This document shows, piece by piece, positions 33,029-42,007 of a DNA stretch of 64,000 nt. The notes beneath the pieces are model-generated. The model was not told where the DNA came from. It ran no database searches and saw only the letters and a list, made by a program, of their open reading frames with translations. The stretch's first letter is position 1, and each line of letters opens with the position of its first letter. Source of the stretch: CAZPXZ01 sp965221505 (GTDB taxonomy: Bacteria > Pseudomonadota > Alphaproteobacteria > Rhodobacterales > CAZPXZ01); contig CBDCSI010000001.1 of the NCBI GenBank assembly GCA_965221505.1, positions 2,170,001 to 2,234,000 of the forward strand, given 5' to 3'. Both the position numbers and the translations under genes were made by a program.

Positions 33029-35071
33029 TCAGGCCGCACGCTCCAGGGGATAGTGACACAGGACCCTCCGCCCCCCGGACAGCGTACGCTCGACCGGAAT
33101 CTCGGCCCGGCAGCGATCCCCCGCCTTCGGACAGCGGGTGTGGAACTCGCAGCCCCGAGGCCGGTTGATCAGGCTCGGGATCTCTCCCTCGATGGGCGCC
33201 GCGTCGATTCGCCTCGACGGATCCGGCTGCGGAATCCCCCGGATCAACGCGTCCGTATACGGGTGCGCCGGCGCCCGGAACACCGCTTCGCAGGGGCCGC
33301 GCTCCACGATCCGGCCGAGATACATGATCGCCAGGCTGTCGCAGATGTGGCGAATCGCCGGAAGGTTGTGGCTGACGAGCAAGTAGCTCAGTCCCCGCTC
33401 CTCCCGCAGTTGCGACAGCAGGTTCAGGATTTCTCCCTGGACCGACACGTCGAGGCCGGCCGTCGGTTCGTCCGCGACCACGAGCGAAGGCTCGAGCGAG
33501 AGGGCCCGGGCGACTCCCACCCGCCTCGCCTGCCCGCCCGAGAGCTCGTGCGGGTACCGGTCCAGCATCTGCTGCGGCAGCTGCACCATGTCGCACAACC
33601 GGCGAATCGCGGTTTCGGTACCGCCGTCGTTCGCCCGATGAATGTGGAACGGCTCGGCGAGAAGCGACCGCACCGTCTTGCGCGGGCTAAGCGATCCCAC
33701 CGGATCCTGGAAGATCATGGCGAGACTGCGCCGGACGCGGCTCCATTCGGCGGACGACAGGGCGCCGACGTCCCGCCCGTCCACCCGGATCGAGCCTTCC
33801 GCCGGTTCGAGCAGGCCGATGACCGTTCGGCCGAGCGTCGTCTTGCCCGAACCGCTCTCCCCGATCAGCCCGAGCGTACCGCCGCGCCTGAGCGAGAGGC
33901 TGGCGCCGAGAACCGCGTCGACGAACGGATCCGGATTCCGGTCGAGAAACGCCCGCACCCTTCCCGCGACGCGGAACCGGACGCGCAGCTCCCGGATGTC
34001 GAGAAGGGCTTCCGATACGCCTTCCCCGGTCGCGGCTGCCTCGTCGGCCGGCGCGGCCGTCGCCGGCGAAGCGAAGTCGCCGAGCGACTCGGCAAAGTGA
34101 CAGCGGGACGCCTGTCCGTCGGCCAACGCCCGCAGCGCCGGTCTGGCGTCCCTGCACTCCGCTCGCGCATGGAGGCAGCGAGGGGCGAAGGCGCATCCTT
34201 CGGGCACGAGCTGCAGGCTCGGCACCTCGCCGGGGATGGTCGGAAGCCGGCGGGACCGGTGCGGGCTTCGGGCGGGATCGCATTCCAGCAGCGCACGGGT
34301 GTAGGGGTGGCGGGGCGCATGGAATATCTGCTCGACGCTGCCGGTCTCGACCACCTCCCCGGCGTACATCACCGCAACGCTGTCGCACAGGCTCGCGATC
34401 AGGCCGAGATTGTGGGAGACGAGCACCAGCGTCGCCTCCACCTGATCGTTCAGCTGCCGCAGGAGTTGCACGATCTGGGCCTCGAGCGTCACGTCGAGCG
34501 CCGTCGTCGGCTCGTCGAGAAAGACCAGCGGCGGTTCGAGCAGGAGCGCCATGGCGATGGCGGCACGCTGCCGCATCCCGCCGGAGAACTGGAACGGATA
34601 TTGCCGGGCGCGCTCGGCCGGATCCGGAATTCCGACCTTGCGGATCCAGTCCACGGCGCGCGCCTGGCGCGCCGCGAGCGGAAGCTCCGCCAGTCGCCGC
34701 TGCACGTCGAGCATCTGTCGGAGATAGGAGAGGACCGGAATCTGCGACGTCATCGGGTCCTGGAACACGATGGAGACCTGTCCGCCCCGAAACCGCTGCA
34801 GCGCCGCCTCGTCCAGTCCGAGAACGTCCGTGTCGCCGACTCGAATCGAGCCGCTCCGCACCGTCGCGTTGCTCGCGAGGAGCCGGGAGATCGCCCAGAC
34901 GAGGGTGGATTTTCCCGAGCCGCTCTCGCCGACGATTCCCATCACGCGCCGCCGCGGCACCGCCAGCGAGACGTCCCGCAACGCATGTACGGGACCGTGC
35001 GGCGTCCGAAAGTCGACGCTCAACCCCGAGACTTCGAGCAGCGGGCGCGCATCCCGGCGCTCCGCGCTCAT
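33029..35071 (-). CDS. Dipeptide/oligopeptide ABC transporter, fused double ATP-binding protein (DppD-DppF)
   Basis: 680 residues with two complete ATPase domains in one chain. The first has Walker A GESGSGKST, signature FSGGMRQR and Walker B VFLDEPT. The second has GESGSGKTT, LSGGQARR and VVADEPT. Each is followed by the Cys-rich oligopeptide-ATPase C-terminal motif (HPYTRALL with later C-x6-C spacing; HPYTDALI with GCEFHTRCP), which can hold an iron-sulfur cluster in the family. It energises the permease pair encoded upstream. The start at 35071 overlaps the permease stop by 4 nt. Fused pairs of this kind are common in proteobacterial glutathione/peptide importers. Confidence 0.92.
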   Translation of the reverse strand: MSAERRDARPLLEVSGLSVDFRTPHGPVHALRDVSLAVPRRRVMGIVGESGSGKSTLVWAISRLLASNATVRSGSIRVGDTDVLGLDEAALQRFRGGQVSIVFQDPMTSQIPVLSYLRQMLDVQRRLAELPLAARQARAVDWIRKVGIPDPAERARQYPFQFSGGMRQRAAIAMALLLEPPLVFLDEPTTALDVTLEAQIVQLLRQLNDQVEATLVLVSHNLGLIASLCDSVAVMYAGEVVETGSVEQIFHAPRHPYTRALLECDPARSPHRSRRLPTIPGEVPSLQLVPEGCAFAPRCLHARAECRDARPALRALADGQASRCHFAESLGDFASPATAAPADEAAATGEGVSEALLDIRELRVRFRVAGRVRAFLDRNPDPFVDAVLGASLSLRRGGTLGLIGESGSGKTTLGRTVIGLLEPAEGSIRVDGRDVGALSSAEWSRVRRSLAMIFQDPVGSLSPRKTVRSLLAEPFHIHRANDGGTETAIRRLCDMVQLPQQMLDRYPHELSGGQARRVGVARALSLEPSLVVADEPTAGLDVSVQGEILNLLSQLREERGLSYLLVSHNLPAIRHICDSLAIMYLGRIVERGPCEAVFRAPAHPYTDALIRGIPQPDPSRRIDAAPIEGEIPSLINRPRGCEFHTRCPKAGDRCRAEIPVERTLSGGRRVLCHYPLERAA

Positions 35072-35967
35072 CGCCGCAGCCTGAGCTTGGGGTCGATGGT
35101 GTCGCGCAAGGCCTCGGCGAAAAAGGTGAATCCGAGCGTGGTCAGCACCAGCGGGATTCCGCCGGCGACGACCGGCCAGTAGGTGTCGCGAAGCACGGTA
35201 TAGCCTTCCGAGAGCACGGTGCCCCAGCTCGACATGGGCGGCAGCACGCCGAGTCCGAGAAAACTGAGACCCGCTTCGACGGTCACCACCACCGGCACTT
35301 CCATGGCCGCCAGGATCAGCAGCGGTCCCACCACGTTCGGCATCACGTGGTGCCACAGGATTCGGGGCATGCCGGCGCCGAGCGCGCGCTCGGCGAGAAT
35401 GAACTCGGTCGACTTCAAGGAGAGCGTGGCGGTGCGCGCCACCCGTGCGTAGCCGGGTATCGAGGTGACGATCACCACCGCGAGCACCAGCGTGAGACTC
35501 GGCCCGGTCAGCGCGACGACGGTCAGCGCGAGCATGATGGTGGGAAAGGACCGAATGGTGTCGAACGCCAGCAACAGGAAGTTGTCCAGCCACTTCGGAC
35601 CGTATCCGGCCAGCATGCCGAGCAGGAGGCCGATCGCGAGGGAGAGGGTGACGCCGATGCCGGCGACGTAGAGGGCGACCCGGCCGCCGTAGAGCACCCG
35701 GGAGAGGGTGTCGCGACCGAGCTGGTCGGTCCCCGCCGGGTGTTCGAGCGACGGGCCCTGCATCCGGGAGGGAATGTCGATCTTGTTCGGCGGATGCGGC
35801 GCGAGAACCGGGGCGAAGACCGCGGACCCGACGAAGAGGAGCACGAGGCAGAGCGAGACGACGCCGACCGGCCGGCGCAGGAATTCGCGCCAGAGCGCCC
35901 CGCGAACCCGCGCCCTCGCACGGGACGCGTCGGCGCCCGGCGCCCCGCGAAGCGAACCCGTCGACAT
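35068..35967 (-). CDS. Dipeptide/oligopeptide ABC transporter permease (DppC type)
   Basis: 299 residues. The N-terminal helix (about 37-56) is followed by HPAGTDQLGRDTLSRVLYGGR, the DppC signature around residues 76-96. Five more membrane helices and the EAA-type loop (AERALGAGMPRILWHHVMPN) follow, and GLGVLPPMSSWGTVLSEGY is typical of the C-terminal part. It forms the membrane pore with the DppB-type subunit. The gene abuts dppB (stop-to-start distance zero) and overlaps the ATPase gene by 4 nt, so the operon is tightly coupled. Confidence 0.92.
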   Translation of the reverse strand: MSTGSLRGAPGADASRARARVRGALWREFLRRPVGVVSLCLVLLFVGSAVFAPVLAPHPPNKIDIPSRMQGPSLEHPAGTDQLGRDTLSRVLYGGRVALYVAGIGVTLSLAIGLLLGMLAGYGPKWLDNFLLLAFDTIRSFPTIMLALTVVALTGPSLTLVLAVVIVTSIPGYARVARTATLSLKSTEFILAERALGAGMPRILWHHVMPNVVGPLLILAAMEVPVVVTVEAGLSFLGLGVLPPMSSWGTVLSEGYTVLRDTYWPVVAGGIPLVLTTLGFTFFAEALRDTIDPKLRLRR

Positions 35968-36912
35968 CTACAGGGCCTGCCGGACGCGGGGGTCGAGCGC
36001 CGCGACCGCCAGATCCGCGACGAGGACGACGTTCACGTAGAGCACGGTGGTGATCAGCACGGCGCCCTGGACGACCGGAAAGTTGCGGGTCATCACCATA
36101 TCGAAGATCAGCTTGCCCACCCCGGGCCGGGCGAAGATGATCTCGGCGAATACCGCCCCCGAGAGAAGCGAGCCGAACCCCATTCCGATCAGGGTGAGCG
36201 TCGGGAGAACGGCGATCCGGAGGGCGTAGCCGTAGACGATCCTCCGCCGGGATATTCCGAGCGAACGCGCCGCGCGAATGTATGCCTCCCCCATGACTTC
36301 GAGCATCGACGCGCGCACCATTCGGGCGAGATATCCCACCCAGCCCAGTCCGACCGCGAAGGCCGGCAGGACCAGATGGTGCAACTGGTCGACCGGATCC
36401 CCGGGATCGCCGGCGCCGATGATGGGGAACCAGCCGAGAACCAGGCCGAAAAGCAGGAGCGACCAGATCGACACCAGAAAGGACGGCACGGCGATGGTGC
36501 CGACCGAGAGCACGCCGGTGATGCGGTCGAGCCAGCTTCCGGGGCGCGTGGCGGCGACGCAGCCCAGCGGAATTCCGATCGCCGCCGCCCAGGCCAGCCC
36601 GGAGACCGCCAGCGCGAGCGTGAAGCGAAGCTGGTCGAGCACGGTCCGCGCGACGCTTTGCTCCGAGAAGATGTCCACGCCGAGGTCGCCCTGGACGGCG
36701 TGTTCCAGATAGCGCAGAAACTGGACCCAGACCGGCAGGTCGAGCCCGAGCCGTTCGGCGTAGCGCGCCTGGACTTCCGGCGTGGCGCGGGGGCCGAGCG
36801 CAATGGAGATCGGGTCGCCCGGCATCAGATGCATAAGGGAGAAGAGAACCAGCAGCACGCAGAACACGATCAGCGCGGCGAGAAAACACCGCCGGATCGC
36901 GTAGTGCAGCAT
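35968..36912 (-). CDS. Dipeptide/oligopeptide ABC transporter permease (DppB type)
   Basis: 314 residues. The N-terminal helix FLAALIVFCVLLVLFSLMHL leads to the family motif PGDPISIALGPRATPE. The core permease domain includes LAVSGLAWAAAIGIPLG and an EAA-type loop (IRAARSLGISRRRIVYGYALRI), and the last helices end VADLAVAALDPRVRQAL. The start at 36912 lies 70 bp downstream of the binding-protein gene, and a strong hairpin occupies that spacer. Confidence 0.92.
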   Translation of the reverse strand: MLHYAIRRCFLAALIVFCVLLVLFSLMHLMPGDPISIALGPRATPEVQARYAERLGLDLPVWVQFLRYLEHAVQGDLGVDIFSEQSVARTVLDQLRFTLALAVSGLAWAAAIGIPLGCVAATRPGSWLDRITGVLSVGTIAVPSFLVSIWSLLLFGLVLGWFPIIGAGDPGDPVDQLHHLVLPAFAVGLGWVGYLARMVRASMLEVMGEAYIRAARSLGISRRRIVYGYALRIAVLPTLTLIGMGFGSLLSGAVFAEIIFARPGVGKLIFDMVMTRNFPVVQGAVLITTVLYVNVVLVADLAVAALDPRVRQAL

Positions 36913-36931
36913 GGTCGGGGCGTATCGGGAC

Positions 36932-36962
36932 TCCCCGGCGCACCCGAAGGGCGCGCCGGGGA
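36932..36962 (-). promoter_or_regulatory. Hairpin between the binding-protein gene and dppB-type permease gene
   Basis: A perfect 10-bp stem (tccccggcgc at 36932-36941, gcgccgggga at 36953-36962) with an 11-nt loop lies between the SBP stop (36983) and the permease start (36912). It is placed like the two hairpins of the TRAP operons. Confidence 0.65.
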
Positions 36963-36982
36963 CCGTTCGTCGGGCTCGGCCG

Positions 36983-38545
36983 TCAGGCCGCGGTGAACTG
37001 GCGGAAGCTCATCTGTCCGTCCGGCGAGATGATCGGAACGAGGTTGCTCCGATGGGCAAACGCCTCCGGCTCGTGTCCGATGAACACGTAGGCGCCGGTG
37101 TCTTCCATGATCTCCTGCATGCGCAGGTAGATCTGGGCGCGCTTCTCGGGATCGGTCTCGGCGATCCCCTCGTCGAACAGCCGGTCGTACTCCGGATCGG
37201 TCCAGCGCTCCCAGTTCCAGATTCCGACCTGGCCGGAGACGAACCACTGCGTCATCTCGAACGGATCCGCCGCGCCTCCGTAGCGCATCAGCCAGATCTC
37301 GAGTTCCTTCCAGGTGTCGCCCTTGCTCTCCTGGCCCATGGCCCAGAACGGACCGCCCTCGAGCGGCAGCACGGTGACGTCGATGCCCACTTCGGCCAGG
37401 TTCGCCTGGATGATCTGGCAGGACAGCACCCGTTCCGTCGTGTTGAGCGTCCGCAGCGTCAGCTGCAGCCCGGAGACGCCGGCGGAATCGAGCAACTCCC
37501 TGGCCTTCGCCGGGTCGTAGCTGTATTTGGTGGCGTTGCGCTTGCCGATCAGCCCCGGGCACACGATGCCGTAGGACTTCTCCGACACGCCCTCGTAGGC
37601 GCCGGCGATGATGGAATCCACGTCGACCGCATGCTGGATCGCCTTGCGCACCCGGATGTCCTGCAGCTTGGGATGCTCGGTGTTCATACCGAGCCACATG
37701 TACTGCAGCGCGCCGGCGACCTTGATCACCGTGTTCGGCGGCGGAGTCTGCTTCCAGCGCACATGGGTCGCGGCCGAAATCTCGGTGCATTCCACCTCGC
37801 CGGCCTCGTAGGCGATCTCGGCCGAGGTCGGCTCGTCGATCGGGATGTAGTTGACGGATCCGAAGGCCGGCATCGGTCCCGGCCAGTCGGGGTTCGGCCG
37901 GAGCTCGACCCGCTGCTTCTGGATCCAGTTGTGCAGATACGGACCGCAGGTCGCCGGAATGTTGGTGCCGAAGCCGGACGTCGCGGCTCCGATCTCCTCC
38001 GTGGCCGCCTTGCAGAGAATCGTGCCGGTGCTGCCGGCCAGACCCGAGAGCCAGAACGGCGCAAAGGGCTTGTTCAGCACGATGGTGCCGCTGTGAGGTC
38101 CGGTGACGTCGACCCGCTCCATCGCGTCCCAGTCGCCGGCCCAGTCGCTGGTCTTCAACCGCTCGAAGGAGAACTTCACGTCCTCCGCCGTGAGCTCGCC
38201 GTAGCCGTTCGTCCACATCAGTCCGGGCCGCAGCTTGAAGTCGATATGCAGCGGATCCCGCTGCGTGAGGCTTTCCGTATGCCACGCCGCGCCGGCTCCG
38301 AGACCGTCCGGTCCGTAGGTGTATTGCGCGACGCGCGGCAGAATCGAGTCCTGCACGTCGATTTCCGATCCGCCGACCATGTAGCCGGGGTCGAGCGACG
38401 AAATGTCCCGGCGCATCCGTACGTTGAGGACTCCGTCCTGAGCACGCGCCAGCCTCGGCAGGCCCAAGGCGCCGCCGGCGGCGACGCCGGCGACTCCGCC
38501 CGCGGCGGACAGGAACCGGCGACGGGTAAACGTATAGGGGTTCAT
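36983..38545 (-). CDS. Peptide-type ABC transporter substrate-binding protein (family 5), Tat-exported
   Basis: 520 residues with a twin-arginine signal (FTRRRFLSAAGG) and a predicted cleavage near ARA-QDG. The mature protein is a family 5 solute-binding protein: SSLDPGYMVGG, LTQRDPLHIDFKLRPGLMWT, NGYGELTAEDVKFSFERL, VRKAIQHAVDVDSIIAG and AKARELLDSAGVSG are the usual landmarks. The start at 38545 is preferred over the ATG six bases upstream because AAAGGGAG is then 6 nt away. It is the first gene of a minus-strand importer operon (binding protein, DppB, DppC, fused ATPase). The ligand is unknown; peptides, glutathione or opines are possible. Confidence 0.92.
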   Translation of the reverse strand: MNPYTFTRRRFLSAAGGVAGVAAGGALGLPRLARAQDGVLNVRMRRDISSLDPGYMVGGSEIDVQDSILPRVAQYTYGPDGLGAGAAWHTESLTQRDPLHIDFKLRPGLMWTNGYGELTAEDVKFSFERLKTSDWAGDWDAMERVDVTGPHSGTIVLNKPFAPFWLSGLAGSTGTILCKAATEEIGAATSGFGTNIPATCGPYLHNWIQKQRVELRPNPDWPGPMPAFGSVNYIPIDEPTSAEIAYEAGEVECTEISAATHVRWKQTPPPNTVIKVAGALQYMWLGMNTEHPKLQDIRVRKAIQHAVDVDSIIAGAYEGVSEKSYGIVCPGLIGKRNATKYSYDPAKARELLDSAGVSGLQLTLRTLNTTERVLSCQIIQANLAEVGIDVTVLPLEGGPFWAMGQESKGDTWKELEIWLMRYGGAADPFEMTQWFVSGQVGIWNWERWTDPEYDRLFDEGIAETDPEKRAQIYLRMQEIMEDTGAYVFIGHEPEAFAHRSNLVPIISPDGQMSFRQFTAA

Positions 38546-38844
38546 TCGCATCTCCCTTTGTATAGCGCGGCGGGCTCTGCCGGCCGCTCGGGAAGACCGG
38601 TTCCGAAACGCGCGGACAGGCCGCAGCGTCAGTTCGTTCCAGCCGACTGCGTTCACCATACCCTAGACCGAAGCCGCTGCAACACGAGCGATCCGCTACG
38701 GCGCAACGGCGTCGACGTCGTACCGGCACCGGCCGGCGAATCGCACCCGCGTCGCTCCTGATCCGGGGACCCGGTCAAGATCCCGAAGGTCAGTGCGGGC
38801 CGGCCCGGTATCCCGGGGCGCCGATGCTGTGCTAAACTGTCTCC

Positions 38845-39075
38845 ATGAATGCAGCCGGAGGCAGGGAGTACGCGGAGTTAGCCACCAGGCTTGCCGCCGT
38901 GTAGGAGCGCATGAATACCAGACAGGCGGAGTATCTGACCGCTCTGGAGCGCATTGAGCGAAAGATGGCGGAACGAGACGCGGAAGCCGCCAAGCGTCAA
39001 ACGCAATTGGTTCTGGCCGTCGTTGTCGTCGTCGGCGTCGGCATCGCCGTTATGGGTTACCTTTCCAACCTGTAG
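38845..39075 (+). pseudogene. Small coiled-coil/membrane protein split by an in-frame amber codon
   Basis: One frame runs from ATG 38845 to TAG 39075 (77 codons) and is interrupted only by TAG at 38902-38904. The first part reads MNAAGGREYAELATRLAAV. The second, from ATG 38911, gives 54 residues: a charged helix (QAEYLTALERIERKMAERD) and a C-terminal membrane segment (LVLAVVVVVGVGIAVMGYL). The arrangement resembles XhlA-like small proteins. A GAG-to-TAG change in a run of two GAG codons would explain it. The amber codon happens to create AGGAG just before ATG 38911, so the second part may still be made. No partner is nearby. Confidence 0.65.
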
Positions 39076-39488
39076 CCGGACTCTGCAGCGAAGGCCTCCT
39101 ACAGGACGATTGTCCGGTCGCTCCCGCCCGTCGTCACCGTATTCGGGTGCCCTGTCTTTTCCGCGACTGCGATGGACGGCACCGCCACCGGCGTCGTAGC
39201 GCGAGCATTTGTCGCGAGTGCGGTTGAAGCCACCAGCCGAGCGTCTTTCCGAAACGCGGAAGTCGTTCGGACCATGCGGTCGGCTCCGGAACGCACCTGC
39301 TGACATGCGAGAGCGGACGGGTGTGCGGATACCGCCTTCGCGACTCCGGGAGTCGCCCGCAGCACGGGCGTCCCTCCGACCGTCGGCTCCGCTCTCGCGT
39401 TCGCCGGCCGCCGGCACGCAACGAGGCGGCATTCCCGCGCCCGATCGGGCATAATGAACCCATCCTGTTCAACATGGAGGTGAGAGGG
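39076..39488. other. Intergenic region, 413 bp, no gene found
   Basis: There is no convincing coding frame. A short AT-rich stretch, cataat at about 39448-39453, could be the -10 box of the YHS gene. No other structure was noticed. Confidence 0.5.
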
Positions 39489-39953
39489 ATGAACGGCATC
39501 CTGCGATTCGCGCTCTGCGGCCTGCTTCTGGCCGCGACCCTCGGCGCGGCCGACCGAATCGCCGCGCCCGCGCAGGCGGCGGATCCGGTCTATGCGAGAT
39601 TCGGCGTGGCGATCCGGGGCACCGATCCGGTCGCGTATTTCACCGAAGGCGGGCCCGTCGCCGGCAACAAGGAGTTCGCGCACGAGTGGAACGGCGCCGA
39701 ATGGCGGTTCTCGAGCGCGGAGAACCGCGATCGATTCGTCGCGGAGCCGGAGCGCTACGCGCCGCAATACGGCGGCTATTGCGCCTGGGCCGTCGCCAAC
39801 GGCTACACCGCCTCCGTCGTGCCGGAAGCCTGGCACATCGAGGACGGCAAGCTCTATCTGAACTACTCGCTCTCCGTTCGCGAGCAGTGGCGGCAGGACG
39901 TCCCGGGCAATATCGCGAAGGGCGACCGGAACTGGCCGTCGGTCCTCGAATAG
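39489..39953 (+). CDS. Exported YHS-domain protein
   Basis: 154 residues with a Sec signal peptide (about 1-35, hydrophobic core LRFALCGLLLAATLGAA). The mature part contains a YHS-like fold: AIRGTDPVAYFTEGGPVAGNKE, then HEWNGAEWRFSSAENRDRF and the end of the module YAPQYGGYCAWAVANG. YHS domains are often linked to metal (copper, mercury) or heme handling, but the exported stand-alone form has no settled function. GGAGGTGAG precedes the start at 39489; an ATG at 39474 in the same frame is less well placed. A CoA-binding protein gene follows 27 bp later. Confidence 0.85.
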   Translation: MNGILRFALCGLLLAATLGAADRIAAPAQAADPVYARFGVAIRGTDPVAYFTEGGPVAGNKEFAHEWNGAEWRFSSAENRDRFVAEPERYAPQYGGYCAWAVANGYTASVVPEAWHIEDGKLYLNYSLSVREQWRQDVPGNIAKGDRNWPSVLE

Positions 39954-39980
39954 CGGAACCGGACGGACGCGGGCCGCACG

Positions 39981-40472
39981 TTGTTCCGGAACGACGACAT
40001 CCGGACCGTCCTGGACGAGACCCGGACCATCGCCGCGGTCGGCGCGTCCGCGACCGACGTGCGCCCGAGCTACTACGTGGTGCGGTATCTGGTGGAAAAG
40101 GGCTACCGGGTGATCCCGGTCAATCCCCGTTCCGCCGGCACCGCGCTGTTCGGCGAGACCGTGGCCGCCAGCCTCGCCGACATCCCGCCGGAAGCGGGAA
40201 AGATCGACATGGTGGAGATCTTTCGGGCGCCCGCCGCGGCGCTCGGCGTCGTCGAGGAAGCGATTCGGGATCTGGGCGACCGCGGGCTCTCGACCGTATG
40301 GATGCAACTCGGGGTCGTGAACCTGGACGCCGCCAGGCGCGCGCGGGAGGCCGGCCTCCGGGTGGTGATGGACCGGTGCCCGAAGATCGAATACGGTCGC
40401 CTGTTCGGAGAATTGCGCTGGGGCGGGTTCAACACCGGGATGATTTCGTCGAGGACGCCGCCGCGTCGCTGA
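39981..40472 (+). CDS. CoA-binding domain protein (YccU-like)
   Basis: 163 residues, TTG start. The Rossmann-like CoA-binding domain shows RTIAAVGASATDVRPSYYVV, YRVIPVNPR, DMVEIFRAP and VWMQLGVVN, and ends with MDRCPKIEY. This is the widespread single-domain family annotated as CoA-binding protein. It may bind CoA or nucleotides, and its physiological role is not established. It lies 61 bp upstream of metY on the same strand and is probably co-transcribed with it, an association seen in other Proteobacteria. Confidence 0.85.
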   Translation: MFRNDDIRTVLDETRTIAAVGASATDVRPSYYVVRYLVEKGYRVIPVNPRSAGTALFGETVAASLADIPPEAGKIDMVEIFRAPAAALGVVEEAIRDLGDRGLSTVWMQLGVVNLDAARRAREAGLRVVMDRCPKIEYGRLFGELRWGGFNTGMISSRTPPRR

Positions 40473-40533
40473 CCGGGCATCCGTTCCCGCCCCCGGCGCG
40501 GTCCCGCATGCCACAACCGTTCGGAGAGAAGCC

Positions 40534-41823
40534 ATGACCGAAACGAAGAACTACGGATTCGAGACCCTGCAGATCCATGCCGGCGCACAGCCGGACCCGA
40601 CGACCGGCGCCCGGCAGACGCCGGTGTTTCAGAACACCTCCTACGTGTTCCGCAACGCCGACCACGCCGCCGCGCTGTTCAATCTGCAGGAATACGGCTT
40701 CATCTACAGTCGCCTGACCAATCCGACCGTCGCCGTTCTCGAGGAACGCCTCGCGACGCTGGAAGGCGGGATCGGCGCCACGGTGACCTCCTCGGGACAC
40801 GCGGCGCAGATCATGGCGCTGTTTCCGCTGATGGGTCCGGGGAAGAACTTCGTCTCGTCGAACCGGCTCTACGGCGGCTCGGTGACGCAATTCACCAAGA
40901 CCTTCCAGCGATTCGGATGGGAAGCCCGGCTGGTGGACTTCGAAGATCCGGACGAAATCCGGGGGGCGATCGACGCCGATACGCGCGCCGTTTTCTCCGA
41001 GAGCCTGTGCAACCCGGGCGGGGTGGTCACCGACATGAAGGCCGTCGCCGCGATCGCGCACGAGGCCGGCGTACCCTACGTCGTGGACAACACGCTCGCC
41101 TCGCCGTGGCTCTGCCGGCCCTTCGAGCACGGCGCCGACCTGATCGTCCACTCGACGACGAAGTATCTGTCCGGCAACGGCACCACCATCGGCGGCGCGG
41201 TCATCGACAGCGGCACCTTCGACTGGTCGGCGAGCGACAAGTTCCCGTCGCTCTCCGAGCCGGAGCCGGCCTATCACGGCCTGGACTTTCACGAGACCTT
41301 CGGCTCGCTCGGATACACGGTTCACGGGCACGCCGTCGGCCTTCGCGACCTCGGCATGACGCAAGGGCCGTTCGCCGCCTTCCTGACCTTGCTCGGCGTC
41401 GAGACCCTGAGCCTCCGAATGGAGCGCTGTTGCCGGAACGCGCTCGCCGTGGCGCGCTGGCTGGAGGCTCACGAAGCGGTGGATTCCGTCTCCTACGCAG
41501 GGTTGGACTCTTCCCCCTTCCGCGAGCGCGCGAAGCAATATCTGCGGGACGGCCTGGCAGGTTCCGTGTTCACCTTCCGCCTGAAGGGAGGCTACGACGA
41601 ATGCGTCCGGCTGGTGGACGCGCTGAACCTGTTCTCCCACGTGGCCAACCTCGGCGACGCCCGGTCGCTGGTCATCCACTCGGCTTCGACCACACATCGC
41701 CAGTTGACGGACGAAGAGCGGCGCAAGGCCGGCGCCGACCCGGACGTGGTTCGCCTCTCGATCGGACTGGAGTCGCCGGAAGACTTGATCGAAGACCTCC
41801 GCCAGGCGCTCGAGTCCGGCTGA
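40534..41823 (+). CDS. metY: O-acetylhomoserine sulfhydrylase (O-acetylhomoserine aminocarboxypropyltransferase)
   Basis: 429 residues, a Cys/Met-metabolism PLP enzyme of fold type I. The N-terminus YGFETLQIHAGAQPDPTTGA, the tetramer-type YSRLTNPT motif, the PLP Lys in HSTTKYLSGNGT, and SHVANLGDARSLVIHSAST are diagnostic. The length (about 430, longer than MetB/MetC at 390) and the 220-265 insertion support MetY. It makes homocysteine from O-acetylhomoserine and sulfide. AGAGAAGCC precedes the ATG. Next to it is a sulfite-dehydrogenase-like pair, so sulfur handling is the theme of the block. Confidence 0.93.
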   Translation: MTETKNYGFETLQIHAGAQPDPTTGARQTPVFQNTSYVFRNADHAAALFNLQEYGFIYSRLTNPTVAVLEERLATLEGGIGATVTSSGHAAQIMALFPLMGPGKNFVSSNRLYGGSVTQFTKTFQRFGWEARLVDFEDPDEIRGAIDADTRAVFSESLCNPGGVVTDMKAVAAIAHEAGVPYVVDNTLASPWLCRPFEHGADLIVHSTTKYLSGNGTTIGGAVIDSGTFDWSASDKFPSLSEPEPAYHGLDFHETFGSLGYTVHGHAVGLRDLGMTQGPFAAFLTLLGVETLSLRMERCCRNALAVARWLEAHEAVDSVSYAGLDSSPFRERAKQYLRDGLAGSVFTFRLKGGYDECVRLVDALNLFSHVANLGDARSLVIHSASTTHRQLTDEERRKAGADPDVVRLSIGLESPEDLIEDLRQALESG

Positions 41824-42007
41824 ACCCGGCGAACCGCCTCCGCCCAGGCCCGCGAGCGGCCGGCACGTCCGGCGCGCCGGGCTTGAGCCGGGGCGGGTCC
41901 GGCAGGTAGTCTGGGGCGCCGTTCCTGCGCAACGGACGGTCGCGGACCCTCGGCGCGGACCGGACGTCCTGCGCGAAAGAACGAACGCCAGCGAAGGAGA
42001 ATCTGCC

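Noticed and set aside
33029..36943. Single 1304-codon open frame that could suggest a giant ABC protein
   Set aside because: It joins the fused ATPase frame to an Arg-rich out-of-frame reading through the two permease genes; the real ATPase starts at 35071 by overlap with the DppC stop.
40473..40533. Possible SAM riboswitch before metY
   Set aside because: The 61-bp spacer lacks the conserved SAM-II or SAM-I core, and no pseudoknot could be drawn.
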